This document shows positions 44,528 to 52,750 of a stretch of 64,000 nt of DNA, in pieces. Numbering within the stretch: position 1 is the first letter of the stretch; each line of letters starts with the position of its first letter. The notes under the pieces are model-generated. The model saw only the letters and a list, made by a program, of their open reading frames with translations, was not told the origin of the DNA and did not search any database. Location of the stretch: the NCBI RefSeq assembly GCF_029989365.1, contig NZ_JAPRAQ010000011.1, forward strand, positions 186,001 through 250,000. Direction: 5' to 3'. A program made the translations under genes and the position numbers. This DNA comes from Bradyrhizobium sp. Arg816. GTDB lineage: Bacteria; Pseudomonadota; Alphaproteobacteria; Rhizobiales; Xanthobacteraceae.

Positions 44528-44860
44528 TCACCGCATGCCCTGTCTTTCTCGACATCTGGAGGACTTGGGCGCGAGCAGGCCGAAGCGCTCAAAGTACTGA
44601 GCCACTCGGGGACGCGAATAATCCCCGCTATGATATGCCGCGAGCGCAGGCGCGTCGCCATCCAGAAACATAGCCAGAGCGACCTGACTAACAACCCAAA
44701 CGCCGCCACCGACCCGCCGGCCAAGTCCATGCTGAGGGCACCAGTTCCGGATCGTCGTCTCCGACTTCCCAGCCCTCTTGGCTGCCGTGGCCAGAGTGAT
44801 CCCTTCCCTAGGATCGTAGGGCGTGAGCACCTTCAGATGAGCATCCTCAGACGCTTTCAC
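44528..44860 (-). CDS. HTH DNA-binding protein closing the replication-type operon
   Basis: 110 residues from GTG 44860 (MKASEDAHLKVLTPYDPREG). The HTH is ITLATAAKRAGKSETTIRNW, followed by a winged-type GRRVGGGVWVVSQVALAMFL, as in MerR/excisionase-like proteins. Its start overlaps the upstream gene by 14 bases. As the last gene of a five-gene overlapping block with an ATPase, it may be a regulator or directionality factor. Confidence 0.65.
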   Translation of the reverse strand: MKASEDAHLKVLTPYDPREGITLATAAKRAGKSETTIRNWCPQHGLGRRVGGGVWVVSQVALAMFLDGDAPALAAYHSGDYSRPRVAQYFERFGLLAPKSSRCRERQGMR

Positions 44861-45155
44861 GTGCGACCGTCCTGAGCAGCGTCGCCAAGGGGCCCGCCGA
44901 AGCGCCCGACCTTGCCAAGGCATGTTGGATTGTCTCGATCGGGCAGCCATGCTGCAGAGCCAAGGACGCGACGATTGCCGCGTCCTGAGCGTTGGTTTCG
45001 GCAGCGGTACCGACCTTCGTCCCGTTGATGAATACCTCCGCGATCCGGCCATCCTCGAACCGGCCGATGCCGCCGGTATAGGACTGACCGTCGCATTCGA
45101 ACCGGAAGAGCCAATGAGCTCGACGGTCCTTCAGGCGGGTTCGAAAGCCCGTCAT
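44847..45155 (-). CDS. stand-alone TSCPD-domain protein
   Basis: 102 residues. The segment GRIAEVFINGTKVGTAAETN followed by DAAIVASLALQHGCPIETI and SGASAGPLATLL resembles the TSCPD domain, found at the C-terminus of B12-dependent ribonucleotide reductases and as single proteins in mobile DNA. It overlaps the ATPase gene by four bases (ATGA). A nucleotide or nucleic-acid binding role is guessed for the domain, not shown. Confidence 0.7.
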   Translation of the reverse strand: MTGFRTRLKDRRAHWLFRFECDGQSYTGGIGRFEDGRIAEVFINGTKVGTAAETNAQDAAIVASLALQHGCPIETIQHALARSGASAGPLATLLRTVARESV

Positions 45156-46765
45156 TGCGGACCTCCAACCTTTCCATGGGCGCCCAAATCATCCTTAGGC
45201 GCCCTTGTTTGGGAGGGGGCGCCCATGGGATTTTGGGGCGCCCATGGTGCATCGGACAGCTCCAATACGTAGCGGGAACCGGGACCAAAGCCGTCGCGGG
45301 TGGACTTGATGCCAAGCTCATTTCGGGCATCACGGAAGGCCTTGCTCTTGCTCAGCCGCTTGTCGTCCTCGAGGAGCGCCGCCGCTCGAGCTTGGCGTTC
45401 GACCTCCAAAACGTCCACCGGACCACCCGACAGGATGTCCTTCAGGAACTGCATGACATCCTCTTTGCTGCCGCCCGACTGGCCCTTTTTCGTCCCGCGG
45501 TTCTCGGAGGCGGTCAGCGCTTCGTCGATCGACTCGCTGACGTGGTCACCCTCGAACATGACGTTCGATGACATCACGTCGTCCCCGACCAGGCGCTGCT
45601 CGAGCCGGAAGGCCAGCCCCTTGCACTTCTTGCCGAGGTTATTCTTGGCCTGGAGTAAGAACCGACGCTCATCGTCTTCCGGATCTTCGATGACCGCAAA
45701 GGCCGCACGAGCTGCAGCCACGAAGGCGATGGACCCGGCGAACCGGTTCAAGGCACTCTGGTTGCCGCCACCTCCACCCTTGTTGAGGTGCGTCACGGCG
45801 ACCACGGCGATGCGCAGACGGTTAGCCATGTCGGCCAATGGCTCCAGGACTTCGCGGGTTTCCACATTTCCATTGCCGTCGCTGCCGCCCATGTACGCCG
45901 AGATGGGATCGACGATGATCAGCCTGACCGTGCCGATTTTCCTCGCCATTTCTTCCAGGAGATCGACGTCCGTCTTCAGGCTGAACGTCTTCCGACCCGT
46001 TCCGTCCGGCTTCGTCGCAGCAGAGACGATGTGAACGCGCTCGCGGTCAGCTCCAGCGGCCATGAGCCTCGGGATGATGGTGTCTTGCACACCATCTTCC
46101 GCAGACATGAAGATGACGTCGCCCGGGAGCGTCGAGCCCTCGCCACACGGCCAGTGGCCACCGTTCGAGACGGTAGCCGACATGAACGCTGTCAGTTGGC
46201 TCTTGCCCAAACCGGGCGGACCACCCAACAGGACGAGCTTGCCCTCCGGGATACGGCCGGGCCAAACCCAGACCAACTTCTCCGGCTCGAGGTCACTGGC
46301 GCGATGCGCAATCAGTCGCCGCTTTGCTGGCTTCGAACCAGACGATGCTTGATCCGGCTTCCGCGTCGGGGCGACAGCTCGTTCCGCATACAGGCCGATC
46401 AGTTCTTCGATCTCACGTCCATCTCGACCGAAGTGCCCGTGAGCGACGGCGATTTCGGACAGACGGTCGACCATCACGTTTTTGGGCACCCACTGGCTCA
46501 CCACGGCATCTGCCAGCGTTGCGGCCGCTTCCGTGAAGACGGCAAGCTTGGCATCCTGAGACGCCAATGCCACGCTGCGCTTAACCTCACGCAATATTTT
46601 CGCGGCTGTGGGCCCATACTGCCGCTCATCATGGGGGCATGCGTCAGCTGCTTCGTCTTGACGGCCTTCAGGGCGCTCCGGGGCCTGAGCGTTCGCGGAC
46701 AGAGCGTCGGCGCGGCGCTGTAACTCCGCTGCTGTCAGTGGCGCGCGTGATTGATGAAAATTCAT
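45152..46765 (-). CDS. RepA/AAA_25-type RecA-fold ATPase (replication helicase-like)
   Basis: 537 residues. A ~150-residue helical N-terminus precedes a RecA-like ATPase core: Walker A GGPPGLGKSQLTA, Walker B LIIVDPISAYMGG, a sensor VAVTHLNKGGGGG and FAGSIAFVAAARAAFAVIED. A C-terminal helical segment (EDVMQFLKDILSGGPVDVLE) follows. Hexameric ATPases of this kind act as helicases of plasmids and islands. Its ATG shares one base with the stop upstream (TAATG). It points to autonomous or excised-state replication of the island. Confidence 0.85.
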   Translation of the reverse strand: MNFHQSRAPLTAAELQRRADALSANAQAPERPEGRQDEAADACPHDERQYGPTAAKILREVKRSVALASQDAKLAVFTEAAATLADAVVSQWVPKNVMVDRLSEIAVAHGHFGRDGREIEELIGLYAERAVAPTRKPDQASSGSKPAKRRLIAHRASDLEPEKLVWVWPGRIPEGKLVLLGGPPGLGKSQLTAFMSATVSNGGHWPCGEGSTLPGDVIFMSAEDGVQDTIIPRLMAAGADRERVHIVSAATKPDGTGRKTFSLKTDVDLLEEMARKIGTVRLIIVDPISAYMGGSDGNGNVETREVLEPLADMANRLRIAVVAVTHLNKGGGGGNQSALNRFAGSIAFVAAARAAFAVIEDPEDDERRFLLQAKNNLGKKCKGLAFRLEQRLVGDDVMSSNVMFEGDHVSESIDEALTASENRGTKKGQSGGSKEDVMQFLKDILSGGPVDVLEVERQARAAALLEDDKRLSKSKAFRDARNELGIKSTRDGFGPGSRYVLELSDAPWAPQNPMGAPSQTRAPKDDLGAHGKVGGPQ

Positions 46766-47037
46766 TACGCAGCCTCTGCAACAACGGTGATGAGCGTTTC
46801 GAGTCGATAGCGGCCATGCGTTCCCGGAAACGAGTCGCGGTGCGGTTCATACTCGGTGGTGATGGTCAGCCCAGCGCGGCGGAGCTTGAAGATATAATGC
46901 GACCAGCGCGGCGCCGGATGGTCGATCGTGGTCACCCCTCGGGATCCTGCCTCGATCAGGCGATGCAACGTCCATGCCTCGCGACCCGTGAAGGTTATCT
47001 GCGACCCGCTCGGCATACGGATGGTGATGTTGCTCAT
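46765..47037 (-). CDS. winged-helix-like small protein
   Basis: 90 residues from ATG 47037 (MSNITIRMPSGSQITFTGRE). WTLHRLIEAGSRGVTTIDHP then RWSHYIFKLRRAGLTITTEY has the helix-turn-helix and wing pattern, ending in YRLETLITVVAEAA. It overlaps both neighbours by a few bases, so is co-translated with the ATPase. Origin-binding or regulatory function is plausible. Confidence 0.7.
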   Translation of the reverse strand: MSNITIRMPSGSQITFTGREAWTLHRLIEAGSRGVTTIDHPAPRWSHYIFKLRRAGLTITTEYEPHRDSFPGTHGRYRLETLITVVAEAA

Positions 47038-47225
47038 TGCTCCACCCCCGATCCGATGCCGGCGAGGCTTGCGATCAGATCAGCGACCGCGGGGTGAACG
47101 CGATACCGGCGTGCGACGTAGCTGCCGGCCCTCGTGCTGGGACGCACGACCACGATGCGCCAATTGAACAAGGGCAGATCGGAGACCGATTGTGATTTGG
47201 GGTGTCGTTTGCTACAGGTTTTCAA
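47034..47225 (-). CDS. small hypothetical protein opening the replication-type operon
   Basis: 63 residues from TTG 47225. The conserved-looking part is SDLPLFNWRIVVVRPSTRAG followed by YVARRYRVHPAVADLIASLA. Basic, with one likely helix at the end. Its TGA overlaps the next ATG. No function known; the tight overlap supports a real gene. Confidence 0.55.
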   Translation of the reverse strand: MKTCSKRHPKSQSVSDLPLFNWRIVVVRPSTRAGSYVARRYRVHPAVADLIASLAGIGSGVEQ

Positions 47226-47314
47226 GTTCGAGACTTCTAGAGAGCCCGGTGCGCACGACCAGATCCGCCAAGATGAGGATCGTGCAGCCGGGTTTTCGTT
47301 TGAGGTGGTATGGG

Positions 47315-47572
47315 TTAGGCGACGCGGCGAACTTCAGATGTTGATCTGATCAGCGGGCCGATCTTTTTCTGGGCCCAGGCGTCCAGCCCCGAAACGGGGT
47401 ACAGGGGGAAGCGCCCCGCAAGTCGAAAAGGCGGCCCTTCCGAACTGACGCAGGCAAGCTTTGCCAGCGTCTTGGGTGAACAGGGAACGTTGTAATTTTC
47501 GACGACGTACTTCGCCGCTTGCTCGCGTCGCAGATGACGCTCGCCAAGGGCCTCGCTTCTTTCTTCAGGCAT
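47315..47572 (-). CDS. excisionase/AlpA-like helix-turn-helix protein
   Basis: 85 residues from ATG 47572, with GAGG six bases before. RHLRREQAAKYVVENYNVPC then SPKTLAKLACVSSEGPPFRL, and a tail YPVSGLDAWAQKKIG, follow the pattern of excisionase-family DNA-binding domains (HTH, then a residue run reading out the wing, then xxxLDxWxxx). It sits just upstream of the replication-type operon. A directionality factor for the island integrase is a fair guess. Confidence 0.7.
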   Translation of the reverse strand: MPEERSEALGERHLRREQAAKYVVENYNVPCSPKTLAKLACVSSEGPPFRLAGRFPLYPVSGLDAWAQKKIGPLIRSTSEVRRVA

Positions 47573-47695
47573 CTGGACCTCACATTCGTCGCGGATCACT
47601 CTCCGCCGATGTGAGGTCATAGATCGCGACGCTGGGATAAGTCGCCCGATTGATGGGGAGATTTGCCGAGAGCCGCCGAGAGATATAAAGGCGCG

Positions 47696-48643
47696 TTATT
47701 CACTCGGCGCTTTTTTAGCCTCTTCCTCCCGGAATCGTCGCGCGAGGCGCTCGGCCTTACTATCGACCGTGCCGGCGCCGAAAGCGCGAACCGCCAATTG
47801 GCGAGCGGCTTCTTCCGCCGAGGCTGCTCTTCCTTCTGCAAGCAGCCGCTTCATTTCCAGGAGTAACGGCGCATCTAGCGAAGCATAGGATCCCTGCCCA
47901 GGCCTTCTGCCCCTAACCTTGGCTTGGTCCTCCGAGCGTATAGCTGAAGTTTGTGGTGGAGCATCTGCGGGGGCAGCGAGACCGTCATCTTGAGCAGCCG
48001 GCGTCACCTCCGCGAGCGGCCAAAGGGCCTTCACATCCAATCGCGAAAACCTAACGTCGCGATAGACTCGATCCGGACCGGCTAGCAACGCTTTCCCGGA
48101 CAGCTCTTTCGCCCGACGTAGCCTCGGCCAAAGATAGTGGGGAATTTCTACGAGCTTGCCATCGAAGTCTCTTGCATTGGCGCACTCAAATCCTGAGGCT
48201 TGGATTTTTCCTTCCCCCGCCCCCAACCAGAGGCCGTCGATGGAAACTTCAGGAGCAATACCCTCGCTGCGAACTACCATCTCAAGCCCGTGCCATGACG
48301 AGGACCCCCACGGCGTGAGGCGCCACTCGCCTTTTTTCAGACGACGATCCAAGTCCGGATCATTTGGCGCAACCTCGCCATTTTCAAGATTTCTTAGCGC
48401 AAGCCTCCCTACCTCAGCCAGCGCGGCTGGGTCAGTGTAAAAACTCCAATCGGCACATTCCTCTCGAAAGTCATTCCATTGTTGGCGGACGTAACCGAGG
48501 TCGCCCCAGACAATCCACGCAATCGTCATTGTGATGGACCAATGCGAAAGCTTGTCAGGATCGTATCGCTCCTCCACGGGCCTAACCCGCCGCGCGCGAG
48601 CCTCTTCTCCCGAGGTCGGGGGAGCTTCATCTTCGAACAGCAT
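47696..48643 (-). CDS. conserved hypothetical protein of rhizobial islands
   Basis: 315 residues from ATG 48643, behind GGAGGGACAAATA (MLFEDEAPPTSGEEARARRV). The middle contains DKLSHWSITMTIAWIVWGDL and EWRLTPWGSSSWHGLEMVVR, rich in Trp; the end (LLLEMKRLLAEGRAASAEEA) is a charged helix, possibly DNA-binding. No family recognised. The frame extends upstream to 48838 but without a ribosome site. Together with the HTH gene downstream it could belong to the maintenance part of the island. Confidence 0.65.
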   Translation of the reverse strand: MLFEDEAPPTSGEEARARRVRPVEERYDPDKLSHWSITMTIAWIVWGDLGYVRQQWNDFREECADWSFYTDPAALAEVGRLALRNLENGEVAPNDPDLDRRLKKGEWRLTPWGSSSWHGLEMVVRSEGIAPEVSIDGLWLGAGEGKIQASGFECANARDFDGKLVEIPHYLWPRLRRAKELSGKALLAGPDRVYRDVRFSRLDVKALWPLAEVTPAAQDDGLAAPADAPPQTSAIRSEDQAKVRGRRPGQGSYASLDAPLLLEMKRLLAEGRAASAEEAARQLAVRAFGAGTVDSKAERLARRFREEEAKKAPSE

Positions 48644-48937
48644 TATTTGTCCCTCCGCAGAGACAGCCCGCAAATTGACGACGCGGCAGCTGGTGCGGAA
48701 CAGCTTTTCGGGAGCTACCCTAAAAGCACAAAGGCGTGTGGTGCTGCGGGGCGCGTGTTGATGTTGGACTCGGTACGGTAGCTCACCGTTATATTTGCCG
48801 CGACCTCCCCGGCAGCGCAACTGCGGCGACAGGATCAAAGGTCTCGGCTTAACGAGCCGCTCGTATTAGAGCTGAAACCTCGCCCCTTCGATCGATTGAA
48901 CTCGGCGCTGCTCTTCGACGGCTAAAAGACCCTGGCC

Positions 48938-49030
48938 GATGCAGCGGAAGTTGCTCTAAGTAGCTGCAATTGTCTCAAAGTCCCGTTGTTGCCCAATTTG
49001 GCGCCCGTCCCAGTCCTCTTGTCGCGTAGA
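48938..49030 (+). repeat. intergenic element, copy 1
   Basis: GATGCAGCGGAAGTTGCT..AGTAGC..CAATTGTCTCAAAG opens the element and TCTTGTCGCGTAGAA closes it. The same landmarks, at matching spacing, occur at 50997 and 52574, each upstream of a + strand surface gene. It ends 34 bases before the SGNH gene start. Confidence 0.7.
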
Positions 49031-49063
49031 AACCACGAGGTGGCGCACATCGCGAGGGGCACC

Positions 49064-49936
49064 GTGGGGTCAAGGGTTCTGGATGCGTTGACGGTTGCTG
49101 CATTGATTGTCATCCTCGGCACCTCCGCATGGACCATTCGCGAGGTAGGCAAGAACAACCGCGCCATTTATCAATTGAGCGAGCGCGGCCAAGCTTTCGA
49201 AGCGGCGAGACAGCTTGATGCGGCTCGAGCTAGCGAGCGCAGCCAAGCTTTCGAGACTGCGAGGAACGTTGATGTTGCGCGGGCTTTCGACGTGCTTAAT
49301 GCCAAGGTAGATCGCCTAAAATCAACAACCATTAGTCACGAGCATAGCGACGTGAGGCGATTCATGATTGCGGGGCACCTTGCAAGGGCCGCTAATCCGA
49401 TTGTCGTGCTAGGGGATAGCATCACAGAAGCCGCCGACTTGCCGGAAATGATCTGCGGTCACGTCGTAGTCAACGCTGGCATAGGGGGGGCGGGTGTAGA
49501 TGATTTGTTAGCCGTTGCGCCATCGCTACTCGAAGGTAAAGCTCTCGCGCTTGTGGTGATAGCTATCGGCATCAATGACGCATTCGCTGCTGAAGGGCAA
49601 GAAACGCGGTTTAGCGCCTCATATGCCACCCTCTTGCAAAGCCTGGCTAGTGTTGCGCCAAAGCTTGCTGTCGCCAACATTCCGCCGGTTGCACCCAACG
49701 CGGCTCTTACAAAGGCGGCGCACCTGGACGCGGGGCTGATCGATCGTTTCAATCTCCTGTTGCCTGATCTTGCCAAGACGGCTCGTGCATCGTTCATTGA
49801 CTTGCACGAGGCCGTTACAGCTAAGGGCCAGCCCGAAACGCTTGATGGCGTACACCTAGCTCCCAGCGCGTATGAGCTATGGGACGCGGCTATGCTCGCA
49901 GGCATCAATAAGGCACTGGATTGCACCGGCCGTTAG
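49064..49936 (+). CDS. membrane-anchored SGNH/GDSL hydrolase
   Basis: 290 residues from GTG 49064 with GAGGGG five bases before. An N-terminal TM helix (ALTVAALIVILGTSAW) is followed by a ~60-residue coiled coil with a repeated GQAFEAAR/SQAFETAR unit. The SGNH domain then has IVVLGDSITE (Ser), AGIGGAGVDD (Gly), VVIAIGINDAF (Asn) and LDGVHLAPSAYE (Asp, His), all four blocks intact. It likely removes or transfers acyl groups on exported glycans in the periplasm. A repeat copy precedes it. Confidence 0.85.
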   Translation: MGSRVLDALTVAALIVILGTSAWTIREVGKNNRAIYQLSERGQAFEAARQLDAARASERSQAFETARNVDVARAFDVLNAKVDRLKSTTISHEHSDVRRFMIAGHLARAANPIVVLGDSITEAADLPEMICGHVVVNAGIGGAGVDDLLAVAPSLLEGKALALVVIAIGINDAFAAEGQETRFSASYATLLQSLASVAPKLAVANIPPVAPNAALTKAAHLDAGLIDRFNLLLPDLAKTARASFIDLHEAVTAKGQPETLDGVHLAPSAYELWDAAMLAGINKALDCTGR

Positions 49937-49964
49937 CTCGGAGTAGTCATCACAGTACCGCTTT

Positions 49965-50867
49965 TTAAGGGTCTTCAGGCCGCTTTGTGGAAAGCTGACG
50001 ACGAAACGCGGATGGCGTAATACCGAGCAATCTCCTGAAAGCACGACCTAGTTGTAGGGGGCTTTTGAAGCCCACAGCCCTTGCCACCTGATCGATCGAC
50101 AGGTCTTGTCGCGACAGCATTTCTTTCGCGCGCTCTACGCGGTGCGTTAGGATAAACTGATATGCGCTTGTTCCGGTCGCTTGCTTGAATGCCCTGGCGA
50201 AATGAAATCGACTGAGATCTACGAGAACTGATAGCTCGGACAAAGAAATATTCCGCGCAAAATTCGCATCGATATATTCGTCAACACGATGCATGGCTTT
50301 TGGGGAAAGGCCGCCTCGCGTCCGAGGCAATACAGCTCGGGCCCCCATCGCTGCTCTCAATTCATGCAATAACACCATGCCGAGGACTTCTGCGTAAGAA
50401 GCTTCTTCAATTGAAGATCGTTCTACGACAGCTTGAATTTTTAGGAGCGTGGCTCTCAGAGGTTCGTTTTCAAAATACAAAGCAGGGCGAAGTTCCGTTA
50501 AACGAAAATCGTTTGCCTCTTCGGCAGCGGGATTCAGATGAACCGCGACTACTAAAGACTGCCGTCTTTTAAACTTTACCCATCCTTCAGCCGAGCTTCC
50601 ACCTGGTAAAAATGTAAGCGTGTTGCGTAAATCTTGGCGCGTGGAGCGAATTGAGCCATCAACTCTATCTTCGCCGTCCGATCGGATAATGTCATGGAAG
50701 GCAAGATATACAGCTCGACTTTTTACGCGGTACCCCAATTCTTTAGTGTCGGATACGCGATTTACTTCCGCGGTGTAACCGGGCCACGACTGGCATTTTT
50801 GAGCATCGGGACCATCACCAGAATGGTCCCGGGAATCCCAATGGATTCGCCCTGCACCTTTGTCCAA
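49965..50867 (-). CDS. AraC-family transcriptional regulator
   Basis: 300 residues from TTG 50867; the exact start is unsure. The C-terminal ~100 residues form the double HTH: NISLSELSVLVDLSRFHFAR and LSIDQVARAVGFKSPLQLGR with FRRLLGITPSAFRR, the AraC signature. The N-terminal ~190 residues (VYLAFHDIIRSDGEDRVDGS) form a sensor domain of unknown ligand. It lies between two copies of the intergenic element and is divergent from the Wzy-like gene, so it is the best candidate to regulate the surface genes. Confidence 0.85.
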   Translation of the reverse strand: MDKGAGRIHWDSRDHSGDGPDAQKCQSWPGYTAEVNRVSDTKELGYRVKSRAVYLAFHDIIRSDGEDRVDGSIRSTRQDLRNTLTFLPGGSSAEGWVKFKRRQSLVVAVHLNPAAEEANDFRLTELRPALYFENEPLRATLLKIQAVVERSSIEEASYAEVLGMVLLHELRAAMGARAVLPRTRGGLSPKAMHRVDEYIDANFARNISLSELSVLVDLSRFHFARAFKQATGTSAYQFILTHRVERAKEMLSRQDLSIDQVARAVGFKSPLQLGRAFRRLLGITPSAFRRQLSTKRPEDP

Positions 50868-50922
50868 CTGAGCCCCCCGACTCGTTTCTTCTTATCACGG
50901 AGTGTTTCGCTGATTTCGCGAT

Positions 50923-51084
50923 CTGATCAAGATCAGATGTTGCTGCGTGATACTTCGATTGCTCTTTAGCATCGGAAACGGTGCTGTCCACTTGAGCGGA
51001 AATTGCCGTCAGTAGCGGCAATTGCCTCAAAACCTTTTCGTTCGCCAGATTGGCATTTCCTCAACGTTCCTTGTCGCGCTAGGT
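50923..51084 (+). repeat. intergenic element, copy 2 (extended)
   Basis: CTGATCAAGATCAG (50923-50936) is a palindrome; 74 bases after its start comes GCGGAAATTGCCGTCAGTAG (50997 on), whose AATTGCCG and CGGCAATT form a perfect stem, then CAATTGCCTCAAAA and CTTGTCGCG. The same order and spacing are seen in copy 3. Confidence 0.7.
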
Positions 51085-51119
51085 CGTGCCCTGAGGATTT
51101 CGGCAGAATATCAGGCAAC

Positions 51120-52478
51120 ATGGTTCGCGAGTCGGGCTCGACAGAGTGGAGGGAACAGCCGTTCGTATCTGGGCAATCCGGTACGATGGTGGATTTAGAA
51201 AAACCTTCTCCCGTTCGCCTCAAATTAGGTCCTAACATTATTCTGCTGCTCCACGCAGCGGCGTGCTGTGTCTCGCTTTGGCTCGCTTCAGAGATATACG
51301 GAAACTTCGATATCCGGTTCGATGAGCGACTGTTTTCGAACGGGGTGATAGCAGTCATATTCGTTGCTGCCGTGATACCGGTGTTCGCTTGCACTGAATT
51401 CAGCTTCGGATACTTCATCAGTTTCTATTTCTACACGGTCGTACTTGGCTTTGCCTGGCTGAGCCATTTCAGCGCTCTAGAGTACGACCATGATGATGCC
51501 AGAGTGTCGGCGCTGGCTTCTCTGATTGCCTTCATGCTGCCCGCAATGGCGCTCAGGCGGCCATTCAAGCAATATTATGTGCTCAGTCAAAAATCTCTGG
51601 GCCGCCTGTTGTCTGTAATCGTTGCGACTGCAATCTGCACGATCGTTTATTGCGCGACCTATGGTTTCGAATTCGTCGGCATCCGCGATATCTATAAATA
51701 TCGCCAAACACTGCATTATCCGCCTGCTGTTAGTTACCTGATCGGAAATCTGACCGGAACGCTGATCCCATTCGCGTTTGCCTGCTTTTATCAGCGCAGG
51801 CAATGGTGGATGGTCGCGCTCATTCTTGTTGTCGCAGTCTCGTTCTTTCCGATCACCTTCAACAAGCAAACTCTGCTGACCCCGGCATGGCTGATTTTGG
51901 TCGCTGCTCTTAGTGCCTTACTAGAGGTTAGAACCGCAGTGGTTGCCTCCGTTCTAGTCCCTATGGCGGCCGGCGGACTGATGTACTTCTGGTTTGACGG
52001 AGACATCGTCACCACAATTTTCGGCACCATCAACTTCAGGATGATTGCCATCCCGTCCGTGGCGATGGATGTCTACAATCACTACTTCTCGAATCACCAG
52101 CCAACTTATTTTTGCCAACAGTGGATTGTGCAAAGCATCTTTGATTGTGGCTCTCACAGGCCGCTAGATGCCATATTTGCCGATGTATATCACCTCGGCA
52201 ACTTCAATGCTTCGCTTCTGGCCACCGAAGGCATTGCCTCAGTTGGAACGTATCTGGCGCCACTCTCCACACTTCTATGCGGCTTCGTGGTTGCTGTCGG
52301 CAACATGGCCTCGGCTGGATTGCCGCACCGTTTCCTCCTATTATCCAGCGCGCTCGTGGCGCAGACCATTATCAATGTGCCGTTGTCGACCGAGATTTTA
52401 TCGAACGGGATTGGTCTATTGTTTCTTCTTTGGTACGCGATGCCGCGCGGTTTTGCATCTGCGGACGCGGCGGGCTGA
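51120..52478 (+). CDS. Wzy-like polytopic membrane protein
   Basis: About 452 residues from ATG 51120 (or 430 from ATG 51186). Roughly ten to eleven spans are seen, with a large loop FNKQTLLTPAWLILVAALSA area and a periplasmic stretch after TM8 containing VYNHYFSNHQPTYFCQQWIV. O-antigen polymerases have this general plan but little sequence conservation, so Wzy is the likely but not certain role. A chain-length (Wzz-like) gene follows, which supports it. Confidence 0.6.
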   Translation: MVRESGSTEWREQPFVSGQSGTMVDLEKPSPVRLKLGPNIILLLHAAACCVSLWLASEIYGNFDIRFDERLFSNGVIAVIFVAAVIPVFACTEFSFGYFISFYFYTVVLGFAWLSHFSALEYDHDDARVSALASLIAFMLPAMALRRPFKQYYVLSQKSLGRLLSVIVATAICTIVYCATYGFEFVGIRDIYKYRQTLHYPPAVSYLIGNLTGTLIPFAFACFYQRRQWWMVALILVVAVSFFPITFNKQTLLTPAWLILVAALSALLEVRTAVVASVLVPMAAGGLMYFWFDGDIVTTIFGTINFRMIAIPSVAMDVYNHYFSNHQPTYFCQQWIVQSIFDCGSHRPLDAIFADVYHLGNFNASLLATEGIASVGTYLAPLSTLLCGFVVAVGNMASAGLPHRFLLLSSALVAQTIINVPLSTEILSNGIGLLFLLWYAMPRGFASADAAG

Positions 52479-52506
52479 TCTTTATCGTTGCCATGCTGAT
52501 TCCAAC

Positions 52507-52669
52507 CTGATCGATATCAGATCTTGCTGTGCTTTGCTTGGATTGCTTTTTTAGGAGCGCAAAGCGCGCGTCCGATGCAGCGGAACTTGCTGTCAGTAGC
52601 TCCAATTGTCTCAAAGTTCTCTTGTACTTCAATTTAGCGCCGCTCCACGGTGCTCTTGTCGCGTAGAAG
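52507..52669 (+). repeat. intergenic element, copy 3 (extended)
   Basis: CTGATCGATATCAG palindrome (52507-52520), 73 bases to GCGGAACTTGCTGTCAGTAG (from 52580), then CAATTGTCTCAAAG and CTCTTGTCGCGTAGAA at 52653-52668. It occupies the gap between the Wzy-like and Wzz-like genes. Confidence 0.7.
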
Positions 52670-52750
52670 CCGCAAAAAGGGAGACGCGAAATCGGTGCTC
52701 GCGTTCATGCTCCTGGACCTATTGTCGTTTTTCTCCCAGAAAGGTGAGCG

